A model generated the notes under the pieces. The model searched no databases. It saw only the letters and a list, made by a program, of their open reading frames with translations, and was not told where the DNA came from. The position numbers were made by a program, and so were the translations under genes. Of a stretch of DNA of 64,000 bases, positions 7,904-18,632 are shown one piece after another (within the stretch, counting starts at the first letter, position 1; the number at the start of each line of letters is the position of its first letter). The stretch is from UBA7330 sp965243485 (lineage in GTDB: Bacteria > Bacteroidota > Bacteroidia > Cytophagales > Cyclobacteriaceae): NCBI GenBank assembly GCA_965243485.1, contig CBDEVP010000001.1:2604001-2668000 (forward strand), in the 5' to 3' direction.

Positions 7904-9579
7904 AGCAACTTGGTACCATAGCGCTATTTCTTCTGATTGTTTTCAACGGATTTTCCCAGGACCTGGGAAATCTCAAAGATCAGAAGCCGGTGGTAATTTC
8001 CGGGAGTATCAATGCCAATCTTCAAACCTATGCTACCAACAGAGAACGTCCATTCCGTGATCCTTTTTTATGGACCTTATCCGGTAATCCTACACTGAGT
8101 CTGTACGGGGTTACCCTTCCCTTCAGTTTTGTGGTCAGTGCCAAAAACGAGGAATTTCGTCAGCCATTCAATCAGTTTGGATTGAGCCCTTATTATAAAT
8201 GGGCAAAACTGCACCTGGGTTTCAGGAGCCTTTCATTCTCCCGCTACTCACTCAACGGGCATGTATTTAATGGGGTGGGAGCAGAAGCTACTCCGGGAAA
8301 CTGGCGTTTTGGAGTCATGTATGGTCGTTTGCTGGAGCCGATACCGGAAGATCCTTCAAGTGTGATCCCCATTCAGCCTACCTATCTAAGAAAAGGCTAC
8401 TCTGTCAAATTAGGCTATGGTACTTATTCCAATTATCTAGATCTCATTTTGTTTAAAGGATGGGATGTGCCCGGGTCCATTGAGCGTCCAACGGACAGCC
8501 TGCTCGTAAAACCCCAGGAAAATATTGTATTTGCATTGAAAACCCGGCAAAGGTTCTTTAACCGGCTGACCTGGGATGCAGATGTCGGTCTGAGCGGACT
8601 GACTGGTAATCTCTTTGCCGGTGGTTCAGCCCGGGAAGACATACCGCTCGATGGGATCATTTCTTCGCTCTTTAAGGTCAATTATTCTACCCAGTTCCTG
8701 AAAGCGATCAATACTTCTCTGGCTCTTCGGCTGAACTTCATGAATATTAGCCTGAAATACGAGCATATTGATCCCGAGTACAATACCATGGGGGCCTATT
8801 TCTTCAATAATGATGTAGAGAATATCACTGTTGCCCCCAGCTGGTCCATGATCAAAAGGAAGCTGCGTGTTTCGGGTTCATTGGGATGGCAGCGGAACAA
8901 TCTCTTTGACAACCGGGTGAATCAGACCAATCGCAGGATAGGATCTCTGCGGGTCAACTTCATACCCACCTCCAAAGTAGCAGTTACCGGATCTTACACC
9001 AACTACCAGATCAATCAGCAAAGGAGGGACCTGATCCGTCGTGATGTGATCGATTCACTGGAGCTTGAGCAATTTTCCAATAACTTATCGCTGACGGCAA
9101 CCTATAGCTTTGGCGATGAGAAAAGGAAATATACTTTATTGGCCAGTTACAGCCACCAGTCGGTAAACCAGGAAATGAAAAGCGAAGCCCTGGGCAACAA
9201 TGATTCCAGGTCGATCAGTCCCTCGGTCACCTTCAGGTTTAAGGACAAAGATTCCGGTTGGGGCTTTAGGGCCAATGTCAGCTACAATGACTTCAGCAAC
9301 AGCAGTGTTTCCTCTGAAAGAATTGGCTTTAACGGATCAGCTGACAAGCAGTTTAATGAAAAACTGAACATTAGTGGCACCACTTCTTTTTTCAATACCA
9401 AACTGGATGGTGCGGATGGCGGACTCACTACGCGGGTCATGCTGCGAAGCAACTACAGGATGTTTGAAAACCATAATTTCAGCCTTTCTGCAAGTCTGGT
9501 TAATCGCAATTCATCTAATGAACGGCTGGAGTCATTTTCCGAATTTGTCGGCAATTTTAATTACACCTTTACCTTCTAG
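7900..9579 (+). CDS. Predicted outer-membrane beta-barrel protein
   Basis: 559 residues with a signal peptide (MKQLGTIALFLLIVFNGFSQ). The mature sequence is a long run of amphipathic strands separated by short turns (SGSINANLQTYATN, LSLYGVTLPFSFVVSAKN, WRFGVMYGRLLEP, LRVNFIPTSKVAVTGSYTNY, NFSLSASLVNRNSS). It ends with an aromatic residue (FNYTFTF), the typical sorting signal of an outer-membrane barrel. No TonB box or plug is evident. The 4-bp overlap with the TIG/NHL gene and the 3-bp gap to the giant gene show that it belongs to this operon. It may anchor or export its large neighbours; that is inference. Its family is not recognised. Confidence 0.7.
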   Translation: MKQLGTIALFLLIVFNGFSQDLGNLKDQKPVVISGSINANLQTYATNRERPFRDPFLWTLSGNPTLSLYGVTLPFSFVVSAKNEEFRQPFNQFGLSPYYKWAKLHLGFRSLSFSRYSLNGHVFNGVGAEATPGNWRFGVMYGRLLEPIPEDPSSVIPIQPTYLRKGYSVKLGYGTYSNYLDLILFKGWDVPGSIERPTDSLLVKPQENIVFALKTRQRFFNRLTWDADVGLSGLTGNLFAGGSAREDIPLDGIISSLFKVNYSTQFLKAINTSLALRLNFMNISLKYEHIDPEYNTMGAYFFNNDVENITVAPSWSMIKRKLRVSGSLGWQRNNLFDNRVNQTNRRIGSLRVNFIPTSKVAVTGSYTNYQINQQRRDLIRRDVIDSLELEQFSNNLSLTATYSFGDEKRKYTLLASYSHQSVNQEMKSEALGNNDSRSISPSVTFRFKDKDSGWGFRANVSYNDFSNSSVSSERIGFNGSADKQFNEKLNISGTTSFFNTKLDGADGGLTTRVMLRSNYRMFENHNFSLSASLVNRNSSNERLESFSEFVGNFNYTFTF

Positions 9580-9582
9580 CGC

Positions 9583-12500
9583 ATGAGAAAGGCTCAATTG
9601 ATCTTTGTATTTCTGTTAGTTAGCCTGAGTCATTCCATCATGGCACAGCTGGAGGTCCAGGTCAATGTTTTGCCGCCCTACCCGGTTCGATTGAGTGATT
9701 TCTCGGATTTCGACAGCGATATACTGATCACCATTTCAAACCTTACACTGGAGAGCTATGATGTATTTCTCTATGGTTCACTTACCAACGAGGACAATGG
9801 AGTCAGGATAGAAACGGATCTTACAGCAGCTGCGGCAAGACCAATTTTGATCCCGCCAGGAAACACTGTGCTCACAGGAGAGGATCTAAGGGACATATTC
9901 AATCCCGATATCCTGCAAATCACCGGTTCCCTGACTTTTGAACAGATCGAAGGGGATCAGGCACTTCCGGAGGGTAACTATTCGCTTTGCATCAGGGCCT
10001 TTGATTTCTTTAGCCGGACGGTTGCCCTGTCAGCCGATCCCTTTGTAGGTCAGGGATGTGCCTCCTATGAGGTAAGTAAAGTACAGGCCCCCATCCTGGA
10101 TGGCCCACTTTGTGATGAATACATACCATCGGATCAGCATATAATTCCCTTTACCTGGTTTCAGACACCTTCATTCGGTGGTACAGATAATTTTACCTAT
10201 ACCCTTCGGATGGTAGAGGTGCAGGCTGGTCCTCCTCTGTATCAGAATCCATACAATGCCTTTGAAACATCTGTCGATCCCTATTTGGTGGATATCACTG
10301 ACATTGATGTTCAAAGTTACCTACTGATGATCCCTGATGAAGTCACGCTGGAGCCCGGCACCACCTATGCGTGGCAGGTGATCGTTTCTGATCCTACAGG
10401 TGGTGTCCAGTTTGAGAATGAAGGAAGGAGCGAGGTATGCTGGTTCAGGTATGGAAGTGAGGTTGAAGAAGCCGATTTCACCTTTGAGCCTGTATTCCCC
10501 GGCGACGGAGATGTACTTCCCTACAACTTTATGCCCTTCATTGTCAGATTTGAACCTTTTTCTGATCAATACATCGAATACCGGGGGTCCATGCAGCTCA
10601 AAGAATACACTGGTGGCGGATATGCCAATGTCGACAGCAAGGACGGAGATAGTAACTGGCGTCCGGATGGTCCGCTTGCAACGCAGCGAAGAGTCGTATT
10701 TCCGGAAATGACCCAGGACCAGTCTCAGCATCTGCCGGTCTATAAAAGGAACGGTGAGACAGGCGCCGTGACCTTTGACCGGGGTAAGCGGTACGCCTGG
10801 GAATTTGAAGGCTCCATGGAGTTGTCCAACGGAGAGATCATCAGGGACGACATTCCGCTACAGGAATTTCAGACCGGGATGGCACCGGTCGATCTGCAAC
10901 AACCCACCAATGGTGCTACTGTTGAGCCCGGAACCATCACCTTGCAGTGGGAGCCAGTTGCTCCTTCAAGTTTATTCCCACCCTATGATATTGTCCGGGC
11001 TGAAGGAAGAAGGAGTGTGGATTTTTTCACCGGAGTCGTGGATGAGCACTGGGTGTTGGAAGTAGCCACAGACACCGATTTTACCGACATCTACTTTACA
11101 AGAAATGAACGAATAAGAGATCTGGACCTGCTTACTTCCACGGAAGCTGAAATCACGAATGCATTATACCAACAGCTTCAGCGGGATACTGCGTTTACTG
11201 ATGAAGGCACTTACCACTGGCGTGTCAAATGGCTCACCGAGCCGGGCAATCTGGCCTCAGAGCCGTATAACATCAGCCCGGTCTGGAATTTTACGATAGG
11301 TACGCCTTCAACCCCCGCAGACACCACCACAACTGAAGGTCCCTGTCTATCCGGTTGTGATGCACCGGCTATCACGGATCGTACGGCATCCGGCACATTG
11401 AGCACGGGGACTACGCTTAAGATCGGACTTTTTGATATGGAAGTGACAACCATTTCCTCATCCGCCGGGGGACAGTATACCGGAGAAGGAGAGATTGAGA
11501 TTCCTTTCCTGAAGTTTACTGTGCTTGTTGAATTCCGAAACATTCAATTCAACGCAGAAAACAAAATATTTTCCGGTACTGTCCGGGCCAGGGAAGATCG
11601 GGCCTTCCCATTCTCCAGGACCTCCAGTGATGGGGCGGAAGCACTGGGTATGGACGAAGCCAATGCCATTGATCTTGGAGACTACCTGAATACAGGCGAA
11701 CGGCTGGTCAGTTTGTTTACAGGGAATCGTGCCATTGGGTTACCGATCGGTATTGACAAGGAAATTGAAGGCAGACAGATCACTGTAGCCATTCTTGAAA
11801 TGGAATTTACGCCTGAGCGCGCCGACCTGAATGCAGTGGCCAATATTGATCTGGACCTTTTTGGCGATACTCAGTTCTTCTCGGCGGGGATCGGTGACTT
11901 TTGCTTTTCTCCTACAGGCTTCGGAAAGGAAGGGATTGCATATCTTCCGACAGATCACACGTTTGAGCTGAGGAATGGTGCCTCTTTTGCCATCAAAGGT
12001 CTTACGAGCGCCACCAGCCTGAGTGACAGCACGACCTATTCCTATTTCAACTGGGATTGTAATGGTTTTCGATGCCTGAATCTCATAGGAGAATATAAGT
12101 TTTCCCGTGACGTCATCGTACCGGATTCTGAGGACGGCACTCCCGGTGATGGACAGGTAACAGCCCGAATGAGCTTTAAGACCTGTCGCGGTACCAACCT
12201 GATGGCTTCTTTTACCATGGATCCGTTCCAGATCCCTTCCGAGGCCATGGAAGGATACGCGTTTGTCGTCGAAGAGGCCTGGGTCGACTGGTCGAATTTT
12301 GACAATCCACCTGAGTTCCAATCCAACCTTCCGACTAATTATGTGCATTCAGCTCTACGGAGCAGTGATACCAGGTTGCGCAATACCTGGCATGGCTTCT
12401 GGCTGAAGACACTGCACATCAGGGTTCCGGAATATCTGGGTAATGTAGAGAGAGAAAGATTTGGAGCAGGTATCAGGAACATGATCATTGACGATACAGG

Positions 12501-15500
12501 GTTCACCTGTTCATTTAACCTGGAGAATCTCGTCACCTGGGAGGAGGAAGGAAATGTGGAAGGATTTGCCTTTTCCATCGACCGGCTATATGTCGATATT
12601 GTGCAGAATGCTTTCGCGGAGGCCGGAATGGAGGGTAAGCTTGGATTGCCGATACAGGATGAGCGGGAATACCTCGTATACACCGCGGCAGTTGCCAGGG
12701 ATACAGCTACTTCCTCTTCGGGTTTCCGGTTTGTGATCAGACCGGAAGAGGAATTGAGTATACCCATCTTTATCGCTACTGCAGATATAGCTCCTACCTC
12801 AACTTTTGAGCTGCGACTGGGAGGCAGCGGAAACTTTGTGGGTGTGGATCTGAATGGCTCTCTGTCCATATCCAGCGACAATCAACCCGGCGAAGAAAGT
12901 GGAGGCAATGGCGCCCTGAATCTGCAGATGCCGGGAGTCACTGTGGAGCATTTGCGGCTCAACAGCCGGGATGGTTTTGATGACCGCGATTTTCGGTATT
13001 CCCTGGCCAGTCCGCAAAAAAGCATGTCCGGCTTTCCCATCAGCCTGGATGATCTGAGCCTGGGGCTGGACGGGATGAATCCATCACTGACCATACAGCC
13101 ACGGCTTACACTGGCAGGTGAAAGTAGTGGTTTTTCAGCGGCGGCACGGATCACCATCAATTCATCCATTGAGGAGGCATCAAGCGGAAAGAAGAAATTC
13201 CGGCTGACCGGTGTTGACCTCGATGCGATTCATTTGGACGTGACCACGAGTGCTATTTCGCTGACTGGTTATCTGGAATTCTATAATGAAGCATCCGCCA
13301 AGGGAGTTCGTGGCGCACTGGCGGCACAACTGCCGATGGGTATTGCAGCCAGCCTCAAGGCTGATTTCGGAGCTTACCGCGCCAGCGAAACTGCACGATT
13401 CAATACCGCTCAGTATTACAGTTATTGGTATGTGGAAGGAATGGTGACGTTTGGTTCGACCGGATTGAGTCTTTTTCCCAGCCTCAATCTATATGGGCTT
13501 GGTGGAGGAGTATATCATCACATGACACAGGTCGGCGTCCCACAAGTGAACCAGGTGATGTCTTCAGGCGGCAGTGCCGAATCTACCGAACCAGTGACGA
13601 CAGGTATCTCTTATGTACCGTCTTTTGACACGAATTTCGGCCTGAAGTTCATGGCATTGTTTGGAGATCCCAACCAGGGAAAGGCCTACAATTTTGATGT
13701 GACCCTGCAGGCTCAATTCAGTGCCAGTGCCGGCCTAACGCATATGGGCTTCACCGGACAGATCAGGGCTGTCACCGAGGGAATTAACTCCATTGAAAGC
13801 TCACCTATCATGGGATTTGTGGATATCAATTATTACAATCCACCGGGAGGGGATAAAGTGCTGGAAGGAAGTTTCGGTATGTCTGTGGATTTCTATGTAC
13901 TACAGGGTACAGGGACCATGACCAGTGTCCCTGCCGGCTATACGGGTCCGACCGATAAATATTTCGTCATGGCTGAATTCTATGTCGGTCCTGACCAGTG
14001 GTATTATCACATGGGTAATCCGGAAAACAGGGCCGGACTTTCCCTAACCATAGGGAGCATGGACCTGCTGACCATTCAGAGTTACCTGATGATCGGTCAT
14101 GGTATTCCTTCCACACTTCCGGCGCCCAGTGAAGCTTTTCAGCGCATCTTCCTGGGAGCCAATCCGGAGCAGTTCAATGCCCGTAACAGCGACAGGTTAA
14201 GCGAACTTGCCAGCGGAACGCAGGAAAGAAGTACTGCCAGCATGGAGGGAGCTCGTGGGTTTGCGATGGGAGCCAATTTTGAAATGTCTCTAAGTGCAAA
14301 TCCTATACCCTTTTATTTTAGTCTGGAAATGGTGATGGGTTTTGATGTGAATGTAACCCAGGATTTTGAACGGCGTTGCCTGGAGACCGGGGTGGTGCCG
14401 GGCAGGAATGGGTGGTACGCCACCGGTCAGTTCTATGCTGCGCTGGAGGGTAGTTTTGGTATTGAAGTCAAGCTGTTCCGAAGAAGACGATTCCCGATTT
14501 TCGAGATGGGCGCCGGTATGCTGCTTCAGGGTGGACTGCCTGATCCGGTATATGCTCAAGGCAAAGCACGCATCAGGTTCAGTGTACTAAACGGTTTGTT
14601 CAAAGGGCAGTATCATTTTGAAGCTACGCTGGGTGACGTCTGTACGGTCAATACCGGTGGTGCCATGGCCAATGTGGAGGTCCTTCAGGATCTTGAGCCT
14701 GCCGGTGGCAATGATATCAGTGTATTCACCAATCTTACCGCCGCATTTGCCCTGCCGGTCAATGAGGTGCTGGAAATCCCGGTTGAAGACGATTGGGAAG
14801 GTACCGAGCCTCCCCTCAGGGTGAGACCCTTCATTCAGAGTTGGGAGCTCAAAGAAGGGAACCGGACGCTGGTGCCCACTGATCCTGTGAACTTCATGGA
14901 AGATAACACCATCGCTGAGCTTGCCCCATCGATCGTGCTCAAAGGGAATACATCCTACACTCAGAAAATTGTGCTGAAGGCCCACGAGATCTTCCGGGAT
15001 GGCTCAGAAGTACTGCTGGACTGGGAAGAATCTCAGGAAGAGACTTTTGTGACCGGAAGTGCGCCTGATACGTTAGTTGATGAGAATATCCTGTTCTCCT
15101 ACCCATTTAAGAATCAGCATTTCTTCATGAAAGGCGAGACACAGGGTGACCAGGGGTATGTACAGCTCAAACGCGCTGACCCCAATATCTTTGATACCTA
15201 TGGACGACAGGAATTCAGAGAACACGACTATGTGGTGAGGTTTATTGAACTCGGATCCGATGTTACGACCGAAGTTCCGCTCACACTGATCGGAGACCGG
15301 TCTACGATTGCCTTTGATGTGAGTGAGCTTCAAAATGATACCTATTATGCCGTACAGTTGCTCAAAATCGCCATTCAGGATGAACCTGAGGAAGCAATTG
15401 GTGCGGACCAGTTTGGTCTTGGTAGTGAGATCATGGTTAGTTCAGCTGTCAGTTCTGCCATCCGCACACAAAACCTAAGATTAATGCAGACAGCATTGGG

Positions 15501-16554
15501 TAACATAGATAGTGATATCCTCAAGAAGCGAACACTTCCCGGTCCTACGGTAAGGAATGAGTTTGAACACCTTATATATCACTACTATTTCAAAACCGAT
15601 GCTGACGTACGGTTTGAGGATAAGGTTAGAGGCATTTCACTTGACAAAAGCTATGGCAGGTTTGGTGATCTGGAGGGATTTACGCTTACTTTCCCATCCG
15701 GAATATCCTTTGACTGGCTGGATGGCAGGGGATACCGCAATTCTGCAAACCGCAGGGTGGTTGAGCCCCTGGTTGATGTATTTATCGAAAGGACGGGAGG
15801 GGAGTTTGCAACGTCTGAGTATCCGATGAACTTCTACCATACGGAAAGGATCGTACCAAATATAGAAGGACCACTGACAAGTTTGAGAGGTACAGTAAAC
15901 CGTCACCTGCTTCCAGGACCTCCATATCTGTATCAGATGGATTATGGTCGATTTGTAAGATTCACCAGTGATAGTCCATTCCTCAACCCGCTCACAGAAA
16001 GAGAATTAAATACAGCCAATAATCCGCCTACCAGGGAGGATAGAATTCGCCAGTCAGTGACCAGTAGTTCTTCTGTTGGTGGGTTTGGTGGTTTGGGAGG
16101 CAGTTCTTCTGCTTTTACGAGCTATGTCAGCACCATTGAGATAGCTTCCTATGCTGTTACGCATACACTAAGTGTGCCTGGCATAAGTAATTTCCGCAGA
16201 TTCAAGTCCATGTTGGCTGGATATCTGACAAGCAGATTTCCTTCCGTCATTGTTGGATCCAGCTTACAGGAGAACCCAAATAGCTATGTAAATCAGTATC
16301 GAGCTCGTTATGGGGATGCACGGAGACCAAACGGGCAGACCCTTACCTCCTACTTCTTAGCCTTTCATCCGACACAATATGGAATGTTCCTGAGAGTCAT
16401 GTTTACTCCAAATAACAGAATGCTTTATCCTTCTACTTCAGGTTCTAATCAGCATTCTTTCATCACCCAGTACCGTTACCCGCTTCCCGGCCGCGTAGTC
16501 AGGATGGCCAACGGAACAAGCAGAAGGTTTACATTTTCTCACATTCAAGAATGA
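9583..16554 (+). CDS. Giant TANFOR-type exported protein
   Basis: 2323 residues with a signal peptide ending IMAQ. The N-terminal region (LEVQVNVLPPYPVRLSDF onward, to about residue 330) resembles the TANFOR domain found in very large Bacteroidota surface proteins. Next come Fn3-like segments (about 430-580, with TYHWRVKW and TYAWQVIVSDP edges), a Pro/Thr-rich linker with a Cys pair (about 588-592), and then over 1000 residues of beta-rich sequence with glycine-rich turns. The end (about 1700-2323) again holds Fn3-like strands. No catalytic motif or type IX secretion C-terminal domain was recognised. It follows the barrel gene by 3 bp and overlaps the next gene by 4 bp. It is likely a cell-surface filament or sheath component; this is inferred from size and context. 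Confidence 0.7.
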   Translation: MRKAQLIFVFLLVSLSHSIMAQLEVQVNVLPPYPVRLSDFSDFDSDILITISNLTLESYDVFLYGSLTNEDNGVRIETDLTAAAARPILIPPGNTVLTGEDLRDIFNPDILQITGSLTFEQIEGDQALPEGNYSLCIRAFDFFSRTVALSADPFVGQGCASYEVSKVQAPILDGPLCDEYIPSDQHIIPFTWFQTPSFGGTDNFTYTLRMVEVQAGPPLYQNPYNAFETSVDPYLVDITDIDVQSYLLMIPDEVTLEPGTTYAWQVIVSDPTGGVQFENEGRSEVCWFRYGSEVEEADFTFEPVFPGDGDVLPYNFMPFIVRFEPFSDQYIEYRGSMQLKEYTGGGYANVDSKDGDSNWRPDGPLATQRRVVFPEMTQDQSQHLPVYKRNGETGAVTFDRGKRYAWEFEGSMELSNGEIIRDDIPLQEFQTGMAPVDLQQPTNGATVEPGTITLQWEPVAPSSLFPPYDIVRAEGRRSVDFFTGVVDEHWVLEVATDTDFTDIYFTRNERIRDLDLLTSTEAEITNALYQQLQRDTAFTDEGTYHWRVKWLTEPGNLASEPYNISPVWNFTIGTPSTPADTTTTEGPCLSGCDAPAITDRTASGTLSTGTTLKIGLFDMEVTTISSSAGGQYTGEGEIEIPFLKFTVLVEFRNIQFNAENKIFSGTVRAREDRAFPFSRTSSDGAEALGMDEANAIDLGDYLNTGERLVSLFTGNRAIGLPIGIDKEIEGRQITVAILEMEFTPERADLNAVANIDLDLFGDTQFFSAGIGDFCFSPTGFGKEGIAYLPTDHTFELRNGASFAIKGLTSATSLSDSTTYSYFNWDCNGFRCLNLIGEYKFSRDVIVPDSEDGTPGDGQVTARMSFKTCRGTNLMASFTMDPFQIPSEAMEGYAFVVEEAWVDWSNFDNPPEFQSNLPTNYVHSALRSSDTRLRNTWHGFWLKTLHIRVPEYLGNVERERFGAGIRNMIIDDTGFTCSFNLENLVTWEEEGNVEGFAFSIDRLYVDIVQNAFAEAGMEGKLGLPIQDEREYLVYTAAVARDTATSSSGFRFVIRPEEELSIPIFIATADIAPTSTFELRLGGSGNFVGVDLNGSLSISSDNQPGEESGGNGALNLQMPGVTVEHLRLNSRDGFDDRDFRYSLASPQKSMSGFPISLDDLSLGLDGMNPSLTIQPRLTLAGESSGFSAAARITINSSIEEASSGKKKFRLTGVDLDAIHLDVTTSAISLTGYLEFYNEASAKGVRGALAAQLPMGIAASLKADFGAYRASETARFNTAQYYSYWYVEGMVTFGSTGLSLFPSLNLYGLGGGVYHHMTQVGVPQVNQVMSSGGSAESTEPVTTGISYVPSFDTNFGLKFMALFGDPNQGKAYNFDVTLQAQFSASAGLTHMGFTGQIRAVTEGINSIESSPIMGFVDINYYNPPGGDKVLEGSFGMSVDFYVLQGTGTMTSVPAGYTGPTDKYFVMAEFYVGPDQWYYHMGNPENRAGLSLTIGSMDLLTIQSYLMIGHGIPSTLPAPSEAFQRIFLGANPEQFNARNSDRLSELASGTQERSTASMEGARGFAMGANFEMSLSANPIPFYFSLEMVMGFDVNVTQDFERRCLETGVVPGRNGWYATGQFYAALEGSFGIEVKLFRRRRFPIFEMGAGMLLQGGLPDPVYAQGKARIRFSVLNGLFKGQYHFEATLGDVCTVNTGGAMANVEVLQDLEPAGGNDISVFTNLTAAFALPVNEVLEIPVEDDWEGTEPPLRVRPFIQSWELKEGNRTLVPTDPVNFMEDNTIAELAPSIVLKGNTSYTQKIVLKAHEIFRDGSEVLLDWEESQEETFVTGSAPDTLVDENILFSYPFKNQHFFMKGETQGDQGYVQLKRADPNIFDTYGRQEFREHDYVVRFIELGSDVTTEVPLTLIGDRSTIAFDVSELQNDTYYAVQLLKIAIQDEPEEAIGADQFGLGSEIMVSSAVSSAIRTQNLRLMQTALGNIDSDILKKRTLPGPTVRNEFEHLIYHYYFKTDADVRFEDKVRGISLDKSYGRFGDLEGFTLTFPSGISFDWLDGRGYRNSANRRVVEPLVDVFIERTGGEFATSEYPMNFYHTERIVPNIEGPLTSLRGTVNRHLLPGPPYLYQMDYGRFVRFTSDSPFLNPLTERELNTANNPPTREDRIRQSVTSSSSVGGFGGLGGSSSAFTSYVSTIEIASYAVTHTLSVPGISNFRRFKSMLAGYLTSRFPSVIVGSSLQENPNSYVNQYRARYGDARRPNGQTLTSYFLAFHPTQYGMFLRVMFTPNNRMLYPSTSGSNQHSFITQYRYPLPGRVVRMANGTSRRFTFSHIQE

Positions 16555-18632
16555 TTCGAATGAGCTACAAAATATCCCTGGTTCTTCTTTTCGCTTTTTG
16601 CAGCATATCTCTTTTCGCTCAGAATGCAGCCAATGACATCCCCGGCATCCAGATGACAGGCAAAAGGACATCTGGAGGAGTTATGCTGCGGTGGGTGCCC
16701 GAAACGCCCGGAGCCTGGTCACTGTCCAGAACTCACGGATACCAGCTCGATAGGATGGCTTTTACCGGGGAGGAAGATTTCCACGAGGTAGGATATGAGC
16801 CGCTCACGGCTGCGCCTGTGAAGCCGTGGCCTCTGGAAAGATGGGATAGCCTTGCAATGGTCGATGATCAGGCTGCCATTGCTGCAGAAATTCTTTACGG
16901 TGAACTCGGAAATCAGCCTGTAGGATTCTTTGAAAAGGCTGCCAAGTTTGAGAATATCTTTTCGACAGCCATACTGGCAGCGGAGTTTTCATTTGCAACC
17001 GCTGTCGCCAGTGGATTGGGTTATTATGACAGAGACGTAAGGAATGACATGAAGTATCTTTACAGGATCATCAGCCTGGGAAGCAGTGATAGTTATCCTA
17101 TTGATACCGCCTACTTTCTGATTGATGGCAACGAGCGGGAAACAGTACCGCAGGTAGTTATTCATGAAGTGCTGGACAAGGAGGGACATGTTGAGATCCG
17201 CTGGGACCGTGAAATGCATGAGCAGGTTTTTTCCGCGTATTACATCGAGAAGTCTGATGACGGCAGGTCCTTCCGACGCCAGAACCAGGCTCCCTATATT
17301 GATTCTCCAAATGATTTAAGTGAGACGTCTCTTACCTTTATTTCTTACATCGATTCGGTTCAGAACTATGTGCGCCATTATTACAGGGTCACAGGGATCA
17401 CCTCATTCGGCGAATTGAGCGAGCCTTCGGATGTGGTATCCGGTATGGGACGGGACCGGACGCCTCCGACGCCACCAACGGGTATCAGTGCTCAGCAAGT
17501 TTCGGAGTCAGAAATTCGCATCTCGTGGGAATATGAAGATCAACCCGAAGATCTGGTCGGCTTCATGATCGCCAGGTCCAATGATCCTGAAGGAGCCGCT
17601 GTCACGCTCACAGACCCGGCACTTGGTCCCGAAGCAAGAGCCTTCACCGATGATACATTCGACCCTTTATTGAACAACTGGTATTTTCTGGCTACCATAG
17701 ACACTGCCAATAATGCCAGTGTGGCCGCTCCAATATATGGTGGAATTGTTGACAGTATTCCCCCTTTGGCGCCAACGAACCTGAGCGGGAAAATTGACAC
17801 TTCAGGGGTAGTGACTGTCACCTGGGATTTGGGTGAAGAAAGGGATCTGATGGGATACATGGTTTTCTCCACCAATCAGGAGGATCACACTTACGCCAAC
17901 CTCTCGAATCGCCCGTTGATGGACACCGTATTTACCGATACTCTGGACCTGAGTATACTTACGGAAGAGATCTTTTATAAGGTCGTGGCCGTGGATGCCT
18001 ATTACAATCACTCCGGATTCTCAGAGGTACTGCGGCTGGAAAAGCCGGATTTGGTTCCTCCGATCGCACCTGTATTCACAAAATATAAGGTCTCTGAAGA
18101 AGGGATCCGTCTTGAGTGGGCTCAAAGCTCCAGCATGGATGTGATGAAACACCAGCTAAGCAGACGTGAAAAAGGAATGGAAAATTGGGTCGTGATCCGG
18201 GAATTTGACAGCCTGGGCACTTATGACCAGTACACAGATACCCAGTTGGATAAAGGCAAAATGTACGAATATAAAATTGAGGCGGTTGACGATGCAGGCC
18301 TGATCTCACCGGTTTCTTATGTATTGTCTTTGAAAGCCATTGATTTTTCACAAAAGCCTCCGGTTCAGAATGTAACAGCACTATGGGACAGTGATCAACG
18401 GATGGTATTACTTAGCTGGTCCTATCCGATTGAAGGAGATTATACCTTCCGGGTATACCGGGCTGTTGATGGTGGTCCTTTCAATCTCCTGGGCAATCAG
18501 GTGGGGGAGAGTCCAAGGCTTACAGATAACAGGATTCGCAACGGCAGGACTTATGAGTATGCTGTGAAAGCAGTTTTTGATGATGGTAGAAGCAGCGCTT
18601 TCGGTGAAGTGGCACGTGTTGTGGCGGAATGA
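16551..18632 (+). CDS. Exported fibronectin type III repeat protein
   Basis: 693 residues with a signal peptide (hydrophobic ISLVLLFAFCSISLFAQ). After an N-terminal region without clear family (20-200), the rest is about five fibronectin type III domains. They show recurring features such as PPTPPTGISAQQVSESEIRI, PPLAPTNLSGKIDTSGVVTV, PPIAPVFTKYKVSEEGIRL and PPVQNVTALWD, each with a central WD/WE-like tryptophan and a late YEYxIEAVD-type strand. It is the last gene of the 4877-18632 operon, overlapping the giant gene by 4 bp. It probably works with the giant protein, whose ends are also Fn3-like. No enzyme motif was seen. Confidence 0.75.
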   Translation: MIRMSYKISLVLLFAFCSISLFAQNAANDIPGIQMTGKRTSGGVMLRWVPETPGAWSLSRTHGYQLDRMAFTGEEDFHEVGYEPLTAAPVKPWPLERWDSLAMVDDQAAIAAEILYGELGNQPVGFFEKAAKFENIFSTAILAAEFSFATAVASGLGYYDRDVRNDMKYLYRIISLGSSDSYPIDTAYFLIDGNERETVPQVVIHEVLDKEGHVEIRWDREMHEQVFSAYYIEKSDDGRSFRRQNQAPYIDSPNDLSETSLTFISYIDSVQNYVRHYYRVTGITSFGELSEPSDVVSGMGRDRTPPTPPTGISAQQVSESEIRISWEYEDQPEDLVGFMIARSNDPEGAAVTLTDPALGPEARAFTDDTFDPLLNNWYFLATIDTANNASVAAPIYGGIVDSIPPLAPTNLSGKIDTSGVVTVTWDLGEERDLMGYMVFSTNQEDHTYANLSNRPLMDTVFTDTLDLSILTEEIFYKVVAVDAYYNHSGFSEVLRLEKPDLVPPIAPVFTKYKVSEEGIRLEWAQSSSMDVMKHQLSRREKGMENWVVIREFDSLGTYDQYTDTQLDKGKMYEYKIEAVDDAGLISPVSYVLSLKAIDFSQKPPVQNVTALWDSDQRMVLLSWSYPIEGDYTFRVYRAVDGGPFNLLGNQVGESPRLTDNRIRNGRTYEYAVKAVFDDGRSSAFGEVARVVAE

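Noticed and set aside
11740..12881. Antisense frames of 180-202 codons inside the giant gene
   Set aside because: They lie wholly opposite a much longer frame with signal peptide and domain similarity, and resemble no protein family.
4877..18632. A polysaccharide utilisation locus or type IX cargo cluster
   Set aside because: There is no SusC/SusD pair or glycoside hydrolase, and no C-terminal type IX signal was recognised in these proteins.
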